Shown here: piece by piece, positions 42,370-51,170 of the stretch
Layout: every line of letters begins with the position of its first letter
How positions within the stretch are numbered: the first letter of the stretch is position 1
Source: Cylindrotheca closterium
Taxonomy: Eukaryota; Bacillariophyta; Bacillariophyceae; Bacillariales; Bacillariaceae
Reading direction: 5' to 3'
Length of the DNA stretch: 64,000 nt
Assembly (NCBI GenBank): GCA_933822405.4
Contig: CAKOGP040000369.1
Coordinates: forward strand, 1 to 64,000
Notes under the pieces: generated by a model
Database searches by the model: none
What the model saw: the letters and a program-made list of their open reading frames with translations, nothing else
Told to the model about the DNA's origin: nothing
Program-made: the position numbers and the translations under genes

Positions 42370-44007
42370 TTAGGCAAGTGTGAGCGGACGAAGGTGCGCA
42401 CTGGGGCCGGTATTTGGCGACGGTTCGTCTTCTCCAGTTGTTTTCTGCTTTCTGCACTTGTACCACTTTTTGTCTTTGAAGTGATAGAAATGCAAAGTTC
42501 CATTGATTTCTTGTTCCTTGGGATCATCTCCCTTTGGAGCTGGAGGCCATTTGCTCTTTCCGGTCTTGTTGGTCTTGTCTCCCTTCTCTGAGCCCTTGGA
42601 AACTTGATCGCCCTTCTTCCCAGATTCCTTCGAGGCTTTCTTCGCTGCCTTGGCTGCATCGAAAGCAGCTTTGGCCTTCTTCCCTTTGGGATTTGCTTCC
42701 AGATTGTGACGAGGACAAGTGGCATTGCTCTGGCGACAGCTATCGCGTCCACACCCGAAGCACTTGGATCCTGATTTCCCTTTGGGTGGACCGATGTCGG
42801 CGTTGAAGGCAGCCGCTCGTGTTCCCTCCGTCTCCCATTGATTTAAAAGATTGAGCCTGTCATAGAACTTGCGGGCTTGGATTAAGATGGTTTCAGGCGT
42901 GCCGTATGCTGCTTCGCCTTCGATGTTCTCAAGAAGACACCTCTGGTTCCCAAGCTTAAGTTCGCCTTGGAACAAATCGTCGAAGTCACCATTTCCTGTG
43001 TTGCTGAATACCCTCAAAAGACGCTCGGACAAACCCTTGGGCATGTGGCGCTCGCCAACAATTTCCCCTCTGGCATTGTGCTTCTCATTCTTTCGCAACA
43101 TAAGGGTGGTAGACTCAATTTCCGTGCAGAACTTGCGGATATTGCCATCATATACCTTGGAGTACAAATTGATGCCATCACCTTCTTCGAGAGAGTCCCG
43201 AAGTGCCTTGAGTGCGTGATAGCTGCTAGCAGAGATACGATCCATAAGAACCTTGTAGATGAGTGGTCCCCACCCCCAGAAGTCTTTCGAGATCCCTGCG
43301 CTCTTCAAGTCTTCCTCGATACGATCGATCATATCGCTCGTGCATTGATTCTTGAGATATGTTCCAGACCATTGAAGATCTGTTGGCATCCAAGAATTCT
43401 CACCCTGACTTTCGTCATAACCGTATCCATAGAGGTATACGACTGAGTCGAAGACTTCTTCCAAGGTAAGAGTTGCATAACCTGACAAAAGATTTGCCGC
43501 TCGATTCTCAAGCTTGCTTTGTTCAAATTCCCCGTTCCTGTTCTTGATGGGAAATACTGTGTTGACAAAGAACCAATCGATCCCAAACTTCGTGAGATGC
43601 TCCGTGATGTGGTTCTCAACTTTTATTACATCGTGGACTTCACTTGCTGTCTTGGCATAAGGTATGTCCTCGATTTGCTGGTTGCGACTATCGGCTGATG
43701 TTCCGCTAGCGTCTTTTTCCAACTGATGATACGCTTTCGGATTTGCTGTTCTCAACAGTTCTCGTTCCTCCTTTGGACAGATCACAGTTGACTTGATTAG
43801 ATTGATCTGAAGCTTTGGCTTGGCTGAGAAGGTCACACCGCCAATAATATCCTTCGGTGGTGGTGGAGGAGTTCCGCTCTGTTGCGATTTCTGAGAAACA
43901 CTCGCTGCAGGAGTATTCGGAGGTATGTTGAACTGAACATTCCTTGGAACTGGACTTCCCCGACCGTCATCTGTTACCATATCACTAGGATTCATGCTGC
44001 TGATCAC
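42370..44007 (-). CDS. Copia-type Gag polyprotein of the non-autonomous element
   Basis: The frame opens at TAC-side ATG 44005-44007 (further ATG codons at residues 5 and 10), 545 residues. A Pro/Ser-rich head leads to a helical capsid-like region (about 110-390) with DWFFVNTVFPIKNRNGEFE and a WGPLIYKVLMDRI stretch, similar in layout to diatom CoDi gag proteins. A zinc-knuckle-like cluster follows at about 425-443 (C-F-G-C-G-x(3)-C-x(5)-C-x-x-H), a C-x2-C-x4-C variant rather than the classic C-x2-C-x4-H-x4-C. The tail is Lys/Ala-rich and ends without pol. Capsid and RNA-binding roles are expected. No frameshift or stop interrupts it. Confidence 0.8.
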   Translation of the reverse strand: MISSMNPSDMVTDDGRGSPVPRNVQFNIPPNTPAASVSQKSQQSGTPPPPPKDIIGGVTFSAKPKLQINLIKSTVICPKEERELLRTANPKAYHQLEKDASGTSADSRNQQIEDIPYAKTASEVHDVIKVENHITEHLTKFGIDWFFVNTVFPIKNRNGEFEQSKLENRAANLLSGYATLTLEEVFDSVVYLYGYGYDESQGENSWMPTDLQWSGTYLKNQCTSDMIDRIEEDLKSAGISKDFWGWGPLIYKVLMDRISASSYHALKALRDSLEEGDGINLYSKVYDGNIRKFCTEIESTTLMLRKNEKHNARGEIVGERHMPKGLSERLLRVFSNTGNGDFDDLFQGELKLGNQRCLLENIEGEAAYGTPETILIQARKFYDRLNLLNQWETEGTRAAAFNADIGPPKGKSGSKCFGCGRDSCRQSNATCPRHNLEANPKGKKAKAAFDAAKAAKKASKESGKKGDQVSKGSEKGDKTNKTGKSKWPPAPKGDDPKEQEINGTLHFYHFKDKKWYKCRKQKTTGEDEPSPNTGPSAHLRPLTLA

Positions 44008-44128
44008 TGAATCACTGATAGGTGTCGATAGACCTTCAAATTAGTAAAAGCGTTTTTGACTTATTTGTGGACGATATTGAAACACACTTTCAATTTCCTT
44101 GTTGACAATCACAGTAAGAAGCGTAAAA

Positions 44129-44144
44129 GCTTGGGCTCATAACC
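44129..44144 (-). other. Primer-binding site complementary to tRNA-Met anticodon arm
   Basis: Reads GGTTATGAGCCC on the minus strand, directly after the 5' LTR. Twelve bases are complementary to GGGCUCAUAACC, the anticodon stem-loop of eukaryotic tRNA-Met, the internal (half-tRNA) priming mode known from Drosophila copia. Confidence 0.7.
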
Positions 44145-44232
44145 TGACAGCGCAGAATCTGGTCACTCGGCCAAATAAAGGCGATCCTTTTAACGGATGA
44201 TGATATCTGTCTGTCCTGAATCTACCTCAACA
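44145..44232 (-). repeat. 5' LTR of the gag-only element
   Basis: 88 bp; same ends as the 3' LTR, with extra TAA-like and TT insertions inside. No obvious TATA box was identified in so short an LTR. Confidence 0.8.
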
Positions 44233-44583
44233 ATCTATGAAGACCAGAGTTCGAATAAATTGAAAATCGGCATCGGAGCTCTCGATTTGAGTACAGGAGG
44301 CGCCGTTTGATCAGAATGCAGCGATCCAACAATCCACTTGAAAGCAGAAGCGGAGTGGGGTTTATCTTGCTACTGCACTGCTTAAACGAGATTCGAGGTG
44401 CTTTGCCTTTTTGATGGTCGGTCGAAGCATTTGCATTCAATACCGCAGCAAGACAAAACAAGAAGGTATCGTTGTTACTACCTACTTGTCATTCTGATGT
44501 AAGTACTTTGAGTGAAACGTTGAATTGGAAGACTAGTAATCCTGTCAAATGAGATTTCGAACATTTCTAATTTATCTCCTATT
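44233..44583. other. Intergenic, right flank of the LTR element
   Basis: 351 bp between the LTR and the Ulp1-like remnant. No gene or motif seen. Confidence 0.45.
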
Positions 44584-44975
44584 CTATGGTCGAAAAACCA
44601 TCCAACCAAGAACGGGGTCGCTCATATCAATCCTCTGGTTCATGATTGACTTGTGAACATGGCGTCTCCACTCTCGACCATACCGGGTTGCATTAATACC
44701 ATTTTGGAATTGAAATGAAGTTGGCAGGAAATCGCCAGTGCGGAACACATAGTGAGCACATGCAGCAAGAGTGTACACTGCACAATCATTGGAGCCGGAG
44801 GCCTGGCTAGGTGAGTCCATTTGCACAAAATTGTTCGTATCACTCTCCCACTGTCTCAACAATCTTTTACTGTGATGAAATTATCTTTTCTTACAGATGA
44901 TACACTATCAACGTAGATAATCTTTCTTTGCCCAGGTGAGCATTCATTGTCCACGATTAGGGCTCCCCAAGTCAG
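44584..44975 (-). pseudogene. Remnant of an Ulp1-like (C48) cysteine peptidase
   Basis: The 3' part (44584-44862) reads QMDSPSQASGSNDCAVYTLA, which carries the family's Gln-x(6-7)-D-C (oxyanion Gln and catalytic Cys), then a helical end. The 5' part, in another frame, reads TWGALIVDN then IIYVDSVSS, matching the W-x-L-x-V/I-D and I-x-Y-x-D-S strands. The two frames differ, so there is a frameshift near 44880, and the catalytic His expected before the Trp is Thr. There is no start. Ulp1-like domains often ride in DNA transposons, so this may be debris of one. Lacks both His and continuity, so it cannot be active. Confidence 0.6.
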
Positions 44976-46116
44976 AGAATTCTGGTGGCCATCTGCTTTG
45001 GCTTTACTCGTTATTCTTCACTCTCCAGGCCTTTTCTACAAAAACTCCGGCCAAGTGCTCCGATGAGTTCTTCATTGTTGAATGAATCAGTACAGTAGTT
45101 GGTAGCGATACTGTAGCTGAGCAGACATTCTATTTCTAAAAGCCAATGCGTCATTATGCTTGTTCCTGGTACCAGGTACCGGTACCGGTCAGGGCAATTG
45201 GTCAAAGTCATGATCCATGCTTCTGAACATGAGTATCAGCACTGCTGGTGTCCTACCAGAACTACAGGCCCAGTTCACGCGTACAAAAAACAAGCAGCTG
45301 AAGTCTCTCGAAAGAATGCTGGTGGCCATCTGCTGTGGCCTTACTCGTTGTTCTTAACTCTCCTAGGCTTATTTGCGCTTTTTTTTTTACTCGAGAGTCT
45401 CCGGCAAAGGGTGGTGATAAAGGCACCTGGAAAAATCTCTACTCCTGCTAGTACTACCTACAGTACTAGTACCAGGAGCGCGGCAACACCTCCGCGTCTG
45501 ATTAGAAGGAGCAAGATGAAAAAGTCAAATAATAAACATGTAAACCCAACCTGCCTATGAGCAAGAATTCTTTGAAGCAGTCGAGACAGAAAATATTTAT
45601 CCTCTTCGACCGGACAACTCCGCCCTACCGGCCGGTACGGAATCATCTCAAAGATACTATACATACCGCCGGCGCTTCTTCATTTCCGTCGTGGAGCAGA
45701 ATACTGAACAGAATACTGGACAAAGTTCGTTTCATTTTGCTCTCACTCTCGAAGGAAATTCCAAGTCATCTTTATCAAATCTACAATTTACTGTATGTGC
45801 AATGCTGTACCGATCGATATATATACCCAACATGAAAATGTCTTCTTTTCAGATGCAAAGGAATCATTTTAATCGATCAAGCATAACATCCGAAGTCTGA
45901 TTGGAGCAAAAAGTTCGCTTTTGTTACATGGAGTACAGTACTCGTATATTCAAGCCGTTGAATGATTGGCACGTGCTCCAATAATATATGCAAGACAGCA
46001 TTTTTATTTTCGTTTGGATCGCATATTGAATATTGAATATAGGTATTCATCTGCATCTCATCAGCATCATCTGTTGCATCATCCAACTAGACTTATTGAT
46101 CCCTAAATCAACAAGG
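44976..46116. other. Gene-poor stretch with degenerate repeats
   Basis: 1.1 kb. A ~55-bp block at 44980-45036 recurs near 45316-45372 with several changes, and 45167-45188 is a dense palindromic run of GGTACC/ACCGGT. An open frame at 45156-45560 (plus) has one possible membrane helix but no domain; it is not called. Confidence 0.4.
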
Positions 46117-49100
46117 ATGTCATTAGCTTCACCGTTGCACCCGCACGCTAATGCTACGAAAACTGAAGCAGCAACTGCAGAGACTTCCTCAAGAATTTCT
46201 GCTCCGTCTGCTTTCAACATTGATCGAAGTCTCTCTGCTTCTCCATCATCTTCCGCCGCTACAAATGGAAAAGCAGGGAACCTCCGATCCTCTCGAATTG
46301 CCTTGTCGATTCTATTGGAGATTATCCTGTTGGTGATTCCCTTTACGTTTCTTACGGGTGCCTACCTGTGTCAGGAATTGTATTCAGGTCCATTTGTGAA
46401 GTACATGGATTCTTTCAGGATCATGGACAAGGGCGCTGATGACCGAGGTTATTATTTTTCCTTGGATCAAGACGTAACGTACTATCACCGTCACTGCACC
46501 AAGGAAGACATCACTACTTTTGGTCTCAACAAGACGGATCGATCCAACCTGATGATTTTGCCAAATGAAAATACAACACCAGAATATGCGCAAGATATTA
46601 TGATGAAGCATGGTGCTGTCATTTTGCCACAAGTATTGACTCCGGAAACTGCTACCAACTTGAGATCGTATTTAGAGTCTCGTCATGAAATTCAAGACAC
46701 CCTCAGTTGGCAAGAGAAATTTTGGACAGGAATCAATCGTCTCAGTCTCGGTCTGGGATTCAACGACGATCCGTCGATTCAAAAAGCCATCCACGAAATT
46801 GGACACAATCCCATGATTCAAGCTACATTGGAAGGACTCTTTGGCGAACCAGATGCCGCCATTGTCGAAATTTCAACTCTCACATCTCTACATGGTGCTG
46901 AAAATCAAGGCTTGCATTCGGATTCCGACTTTTTTGGTTCCAGTCTTTTGTACGGCCGCACTTTTTTGCATTCCTACACCATGTTTGTGTCCCTTCAAGA
47001 TACTACCTCTCGAATGGGTGCCACTACCGTCTGTCCTGGAACTCATTGGTGCGCCAATCCAGAAATGGACGAATTCTGTTTACCGAATGAATACGAATAC
47101 CAAGAAGAAGATGTCCAGGAAGCCTTTGACGAATACAATGAAAACGAAGCTTTTGACGTTTCCTCAAATGGTGTCACGGCCAAAGAAGGAGGCGTCTTAC
47201 TTCAAGGAGATGCCATGATGTTCAATCAGAATGTCTTTCATCGTGGACCCCAAAATGATGATCCAACCTTCAAGGACACAAATCGAGTCATGTTCATTGT
47301 GACCTTTGTCAATAAGCGGGACTTTGAAAAGTACGGAGATGTTCGTCAGCAAGGTATGGGGACGTATTACTATCAAAGGTGGACCATGTGGGGACATTCC
47401 TTTTCCGATTTCCGTCATGCTCTTTCCTCGAAACATTCCTTTTGGAAACAACCATGGGCCACCTTCAAGGCCTTGGGAATTACGGCTTCCAATGCGGTTC
47501 CATGGCCCGAGCACGTGGCTCGACAGCTGGCCAACCAAATGGATTTCTTTCTCGAAGACGAATTGCCAGATTTCAAGGATTATATGGAATTGACCGGTGG
47601 ATTCATTGCTCCAATCGTCCAACAGGGAACGTCCAGTGACGATTGGCATGAATACATTCCGCAAGTTTTGGGGAATTTTGTCGAAGCTTGCTTGTATGCC
47701 TACCAATGTGGACTGATAGCAGTATTTGTCATGTGCATGTTGCTTTCTCCGAGTGGCACCCGTCTATCCTTTCTCAAGCGTCTACTGGGATTTCACTTGC
47801 TCATCGCCAGTGTTGGTTATGGACTTTTCTACGCCATTCAGGAATATTCGTTCTTAGGCCAAAAGGTTGTCTCCAATGTTATCAAGGTGACTCCATTTGC
47901 CGATTCTGGTAGTAGCATTCCCAAGGCAACCACTTTGCCCGATCGTTCGGATTATTTGGTTGGAAGTCGGTACGATGCCGACTTTTTGGGAAGTTACAAC
48001 CGTGCACTGGACTATCAGCCGGGAAATATGGCATTGGATAAGTTGGTTGCAGAATACGGATCCTCTCATTTGCCGTCCGAGTGCCTGGCAAATTTGATTA
48101 GGGAACAATGGGACACACCACGATCGGCCAATCCGCCTCGTATGCTTCTCCAAGACGCTGCAACTGGGTACTGGACATTAATGAACGATGCCGCCGCTTT
48201 GGAACACCTGCAACGATTAATTCTTCGACGACAGCAACCCCTGCTGCAACATCTCGACAAGCACTTGTTGCAAGCTTTGGCCGATGCGAGATTCGGACGT
48301 CGTCGCGAGACTTCGATGGCCAAGTACCAAACAATCGCTCTCTTAGAAGACTTGCAAGCAAGATTCCTTTCACCTCCATCGTCGCCAAAGGGTGTATTAA
48401 GCAAGAATGCTGTTGCAACCTTTTCCCCATCGAAATCACTGCTGCACCCGACAAGCTCCACGACCGCAGCTCTGCGATCGCCTTCGAATTTGTTGCGTCC
48501 AAAATCCACTCCACACTACCTCAGTACTGGAAGCCGCGTATGGGCAGCATCAGGTGCGGGTGCTATTTGGCACGGAAGCTGGGAGGCGGCACGAGTGGTC
48601 GAGAAACTGGACAATGGTCTGATTAAGGTGGTATACGACAAAGATGGCATGAAGCAGCGTTCTCTCGCGCCAATGTTGGTACAACCATACCATCATTTTG
48701 TGCAAGGTGACAAGGTAGAATTTTTGTATTCCGATGGCGGGCTGACTTTGGACTGGCTTGAAGGCGAAATTGACAGCGTATCTCCACTTGGCTGGTACAA
48801 TGTTCTATCGGGAGGGCACTTGGTCTCCAGGATAGCAGCCGATGACCTTCGGGCCCCAATCCTGAGGCAAGGATTGCAAGCTGGCGATATCACTTGGGCT
48901 GCCGTCTCCAAAACCGGGAAACCCACTGGCGTGGTTGGTGTTTGGGCCAAGGCGTCAATTGTCAAAACATCCAAGGATAAGGTCTTGGTGAAGTTCGACA
49001 GTTCCGATCTGTTGGAAGAAAAGGAATGGACTGATGTTCAACCATACTTCACAGTTGAAGCAGGCGACTTTGTTGAAGTGAGACTTCATGATGGATCCTG

Positions 49101-49455
49101 GTGGGGGGCAACAATCGAAGCTGCATTTGAAGTGAACGAGGACAAGACGGGTGAAGACAGCGAAGATAGTGAAGATGAAAGCAGCGATCACGCCGGCATG
49201 ATAAAACGCGACTTTGATGTGTACGTCATAGAATATGACGAAGAGCTGGAGGGCGTTGAAGAACATCATATTCGACCGCTCTTGCCACTCTTGGCAGTAG
49301 GCACTCGCGTGCTGTCTAATTATGCAGCCGGGGGCAATTGGTTCCAAGGTACTGTTGATCAAGTGCATTCTTATCACCGAACGTACAGTATAAAATACGA
49401 TGATGGCGATTTTGAGACGAACGTTACTCGAGATCGACTCCAAGTTCAAAGCTAA
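46117..49455 (+). CDS. Phytanoyl-CoA dioxygenase-like (PhyH) membrane protein fused to C-terminal Tudor/agenet-like repeats
   Basis: The start is ATG 46117; the TTG at 46033 is rejected. About 1112 residues, no intron. A membrane helix lies near 75-95. The 2-oxoglutarate/Fe(II) oxygenase domain covers about 165-400: iron ligands His267 and Asp269 in GLHSDSDFF, distal His375 in VFHRGP, and Arg390 for 2-oxoglutarate in NRVMFIVTF. Two further hydrophobic segments (about 535-555 and 565-590) follow. The C-terminal third has several Tudor- or agenet-like beta units, for example HGSWEAARVVEKLDNGLIKVVYD and GSWWGATIEAAFEVNED, ending with NWFQGTVDQVHSYHRTYSIKYDD. Such units usually read methylated residues or bind DNA. 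The combination at a membrane is unusual; the substrate is unknown. Confidence 0.7.
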   Translation: MSLASPLHPHANATKTEAATAETSSRISAPSAFNIDRSLSASPSSSAATNGKAGNLRSSRIALSILLEIILLVIPFTFLTGAYLCQELYSGPFVKYMDSFRIMDKGADDRGYYFSLDQDVTYYHRHCTKEDITTFGLNKTDRSNLMILPNENTTPEYAQDIMMKHGAVILPQVLTPETATNLRSYLESRHEIQDTLSWQEKFWTGINRLSLGLGFNDDPSIQKAIHEIGHNPMIQATLEGLFGEPDAAIVEISTLTSLHGAENQGLHSDSDFFGSSLLYGRTFLHSYTMFVSLQDTTSRMGATTVCPGTHWCANPEMDEFCLPNEYEYQEEDVQEAFDEYNENEAFDVSSNGVTAKEGGVLLQGDAMMFNQNVFHRGPQNDDPTFKDTNRVMFIVTFVNKRDFEKYGDVRQQGMGTYYYQRWTMWGHSFSDFRHALSSKHSFWKQPWATFKALGITASNAVPWPEHVARQLANQMDFFLEDELPDFKDYMELTGGFIAPIVQQGTSSDDWHEYIPQVLGNFVEACLYAYQCGLIAVFVMCMLLSPSGTRLSFLKRLLGFHLLIASVGYGLFYAIQEYSFLGQKVVSNVIKVTPFADSGSSIPKATTLPDRSDYLVGSRYDADFLGSYNRALDYQPGNMALDKLVAEYGSSHLPSECLANLIREQWDTPRSANPPRMLLQDAATGYWTLMNDAAALEHLQRLILRRQQPLLQHLDKHLLQALADARFGRRRETSMAKYQTIALLEDLQARFLSPPSSPKGVLSKNAVATFSPSKSLLHPTSSTTAALRSPSNLLRPKSTPHYLSTGSRVWAASGAGAIWHGSWEAARVVEKLDNGLIKVVYDKDGMKQRSLAPMLVQPYHHFVQGDKVEFLYSDGGLTLDWLEGEIDSVSPLGWYNVLSGGHLVSRIAADDLRAPILRQGLQAGDITWAAVSKTGKPTGVVGVWAKASIVKTSKDKVLVKFDSSDLLEEKEWTDVQPYFTVEAGDFVEVRLHDGSWWGATIEAAFEVNEDKTGEDSEDSEDESSDHAGMIKRDFDVYVIEYDEELEGVEEHHIRPLLPLLAVGTRVLSNYAAGGNWFQGTVDQVHSYHRTYSIKYDDGDFETNVTRDRLQVQS

Positions 49456-49470
49456 ATGCTCTGCTGAAAG

Positions 49471-50294
49471 TGGAAACGGTTGCTCTAATTTACTAGCACA
49501 TAGATTATACGTGTATATAGTCAGTGCGATGATGCAGAATGCAACAAATGTAGCTAAAGTGGTGTTCTATCATCTGTCTACGCCGCAGGCGCAGCCTTTA
49601 TTGCGATAGGTATGTTTGAAAGGAAATCATGCAGATGGGATGAGAGATCGTATCCTTGATCGAGCTGAAGCATCATCAAGCTGACCATATACTCGAAACT
49701 CTTGTGAGCGGATTCCAGATCGCCGATTGCTAGATCAACCATTGCCAAATTGTTTATGATGGCGATGTGGAACAGGAAGTTAACATCGCTGTTTTCTTGT
49801 CCCTCATGCGCCAATACGTAGAGCTTCTTCGCTTTGCGCAGGTAGCGAAGCGATGCCTCTTTTCGCCCCTGTACTCTTGCAAACAAGTGATTGGCAATGG
49901 CTGCATTGAAGATGAGAATCGATGTGGTAGTTGGAAAATCGACCGGACCTTGAGGCAGTGCAACACCGTCCGTGTAGATATATGTTAGTGGAGGAATATA
50001 GACATCGCATCCTTCTTGACCTGCCTTGCTTCTGAGCATGCAATGATTTAGAGTGATGTCTATACAATGCTGAGGGTCCTGCCGCTGTATTGAGTTTCTG
50101 CGTTCTTGATGCATTCTCAGTGCAGTCGATGCAGACTCCACTGCGCTGCAGAAATTTTTAGTTTTCAGGAAGGAAATGGTTTGTTGGTTCTGAATAGAAA
50201 GAGCCATGATGTTGAATTTTATGATCCCAAGCAAAAATGTGAATGTGACGACGTTGAGTTTCACGATCTAGAAAAATGTGAGTGGGATCCTTTT
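49471..50294. repeat. Duplicated segment, copy A (paralog 3 and flanks)
   Basis: Matches 51171-51994 at an offset of exactly 1700 bp, almost without change: ACATAG versus TCATAG at the left edge, and one extra T at the right. The matching then continues past 50294 with more differences. It contains paralog 3. Confidence 0.85.
49578..50207 (-). CDS. TPR-like family protein, paralog 3 of 5
   Basis: The start is ATG 50205-50207; the frame also opens at GTG 50264 but the first ATG gives the family N-terminus MALSIQNQQTISFLK. About 209 residues. The family marker is YIYTDGVALP, the helix TTSILIFNAAIANHLFA, and the TPR-like pair AKKLYVLAHEGQ and FHIAIINNLAMVDLAI, ending in AAPAA. Its protein is identical to that of the copy at 51278-51907. 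No signal peptide. Confidence 0.75.
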   Translation of the reverse strand: MALSIQNQQTISFLKTKNFCSAVESASTALRMHQERRNSIQRQDPQHCIDITLNHCMLRSKAGQEGCDVYIPPLTYIYTDGVALPQGPVDFPTTTSILIFNAAIANHLFARVQGRKEASLRYLRKAKKLYVLAHEGQENSDVNFLFHIAIINNLAMVDLAIGDLESAHKSFEYMVSLMMLQLDQGYDLSSHLHDFLSNIPIAIKAAPAA

Positions 50295-51170
50295 TTGGGA
50301 CCCAATAATGTCTCGGTTGGGTGGCGGCGTCTTCCTGGTTGGATGGCGGCTGTTCGCTCGGCGTATCATACTGTAGTGTTTCTGCGCTCCTTGCTTACCT
50401 AGTTTTTCTAATAAAAAATGTGTGCACGATGACATTATGAGCGGTCCCAAAAAACCATACACTAGTATGGAGCAGAAACACAATTAAAATAGTTTCTTTT
50501 ACGCGCCGTGTACAGTATTTACCAGTACGAAGTCTTGTTTTCGGACCCATTGCGCGGTAGAAAGAACTTTGAAGAGATTTGACCCGCTCCCGTTTGAAGA
50601 AATATAATATGTTACTATATATTCAATATGGATGGAGATTGGTGCCATCAATTTTTGAAAGATATGAATAGGTCATGTGAAAGATGACTGCATGGGTTTA
50701 TTTTGCCTGTTTGAGCGGAAACAAGATACATCTCGTCTCATGTGGGCTTTTTAAAAAAAAGTTAGATATATTTTCAACCGGAAAATGATTTCAAGCCAAG
50801 GATAGAGTTTGGGCCACACGAACGCACCTGTGGTACCACCACTGCCAGTCCCAATCACTTTTCTTGTGTGAGGCACCAAGTACTCAGGGCGCTCAAATCG
50901 AACTATTTGTCTCATCGCTACAGGGCAAATACACTTTGCATCTACCACCAGCCATTGAACCCTACTTGATTTGCTCGATGAAACGAAAAACCGCACTCTA
51001 AATTGTCCATTGCAGTGGTCGTAACTAATTTGAGCACCGATACAATGAGTGTAATCACCATATTCATTCTATTGTTTATTGCAGGGTTGGTCTTTGTTAC
51101 TCATGCAGCTGTTCTTAGCCCTATCGTGATTGGCTATTCCACCAATATGAGTCCTTCGCACGGCATATCG
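50295..51170. other. Spacer between duplicated copies
   Basis: About 880 bp, with no gene. It holds a block (50441-50570) that recurs at 53556-53685: CGGTCCCAAAA, then a palindrome 50455-50470, then TGGAGCAGAAACAC, and further on GCGGTAGAAAGAA. The open frames at 50751-50996 and 51003-51188 lack any domain. Confidence 0.5.

Larger units (their letters stand above)
42235..44232 (-). mobile_element. Non-autonomous Ty1/copia-type LTR retrotransposon with gag only (TR-GAG-like)
   Basis: The element is complete in outline on the minus strand: 5' LTR (44145-44232), primer-binding site directly after it, one gag frame (42370-44007), a purine tract TGAGAGGGAG directly before the 3' LTR, and 3' LTR (42235-42317). 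LTRs begin TGTTGAGG and end in CA, are 83 and 88 bp, and differ only by two small indels. Flanks ATCAA and ATCTA may be a 5-bp target duplication with one change. No protease, integrase or reverse transcriptase is present, so mobility would need a partner element. The layout matches terminal-repeat gag elements described in plants. Confidence 0.8.

Noticed and set aside
44129..44144. tRNA-Met-like sequence
   Set aside because: Only the anticodon-arm complement is present, with no acceptor or T arm; it fits a primer-binding site next to an LTR.
45156..45560. 134-codon plus-strand frame with one hydrophobic segment
   Set aside because: It runs through degenerate repeats and palindromes and shows no family.
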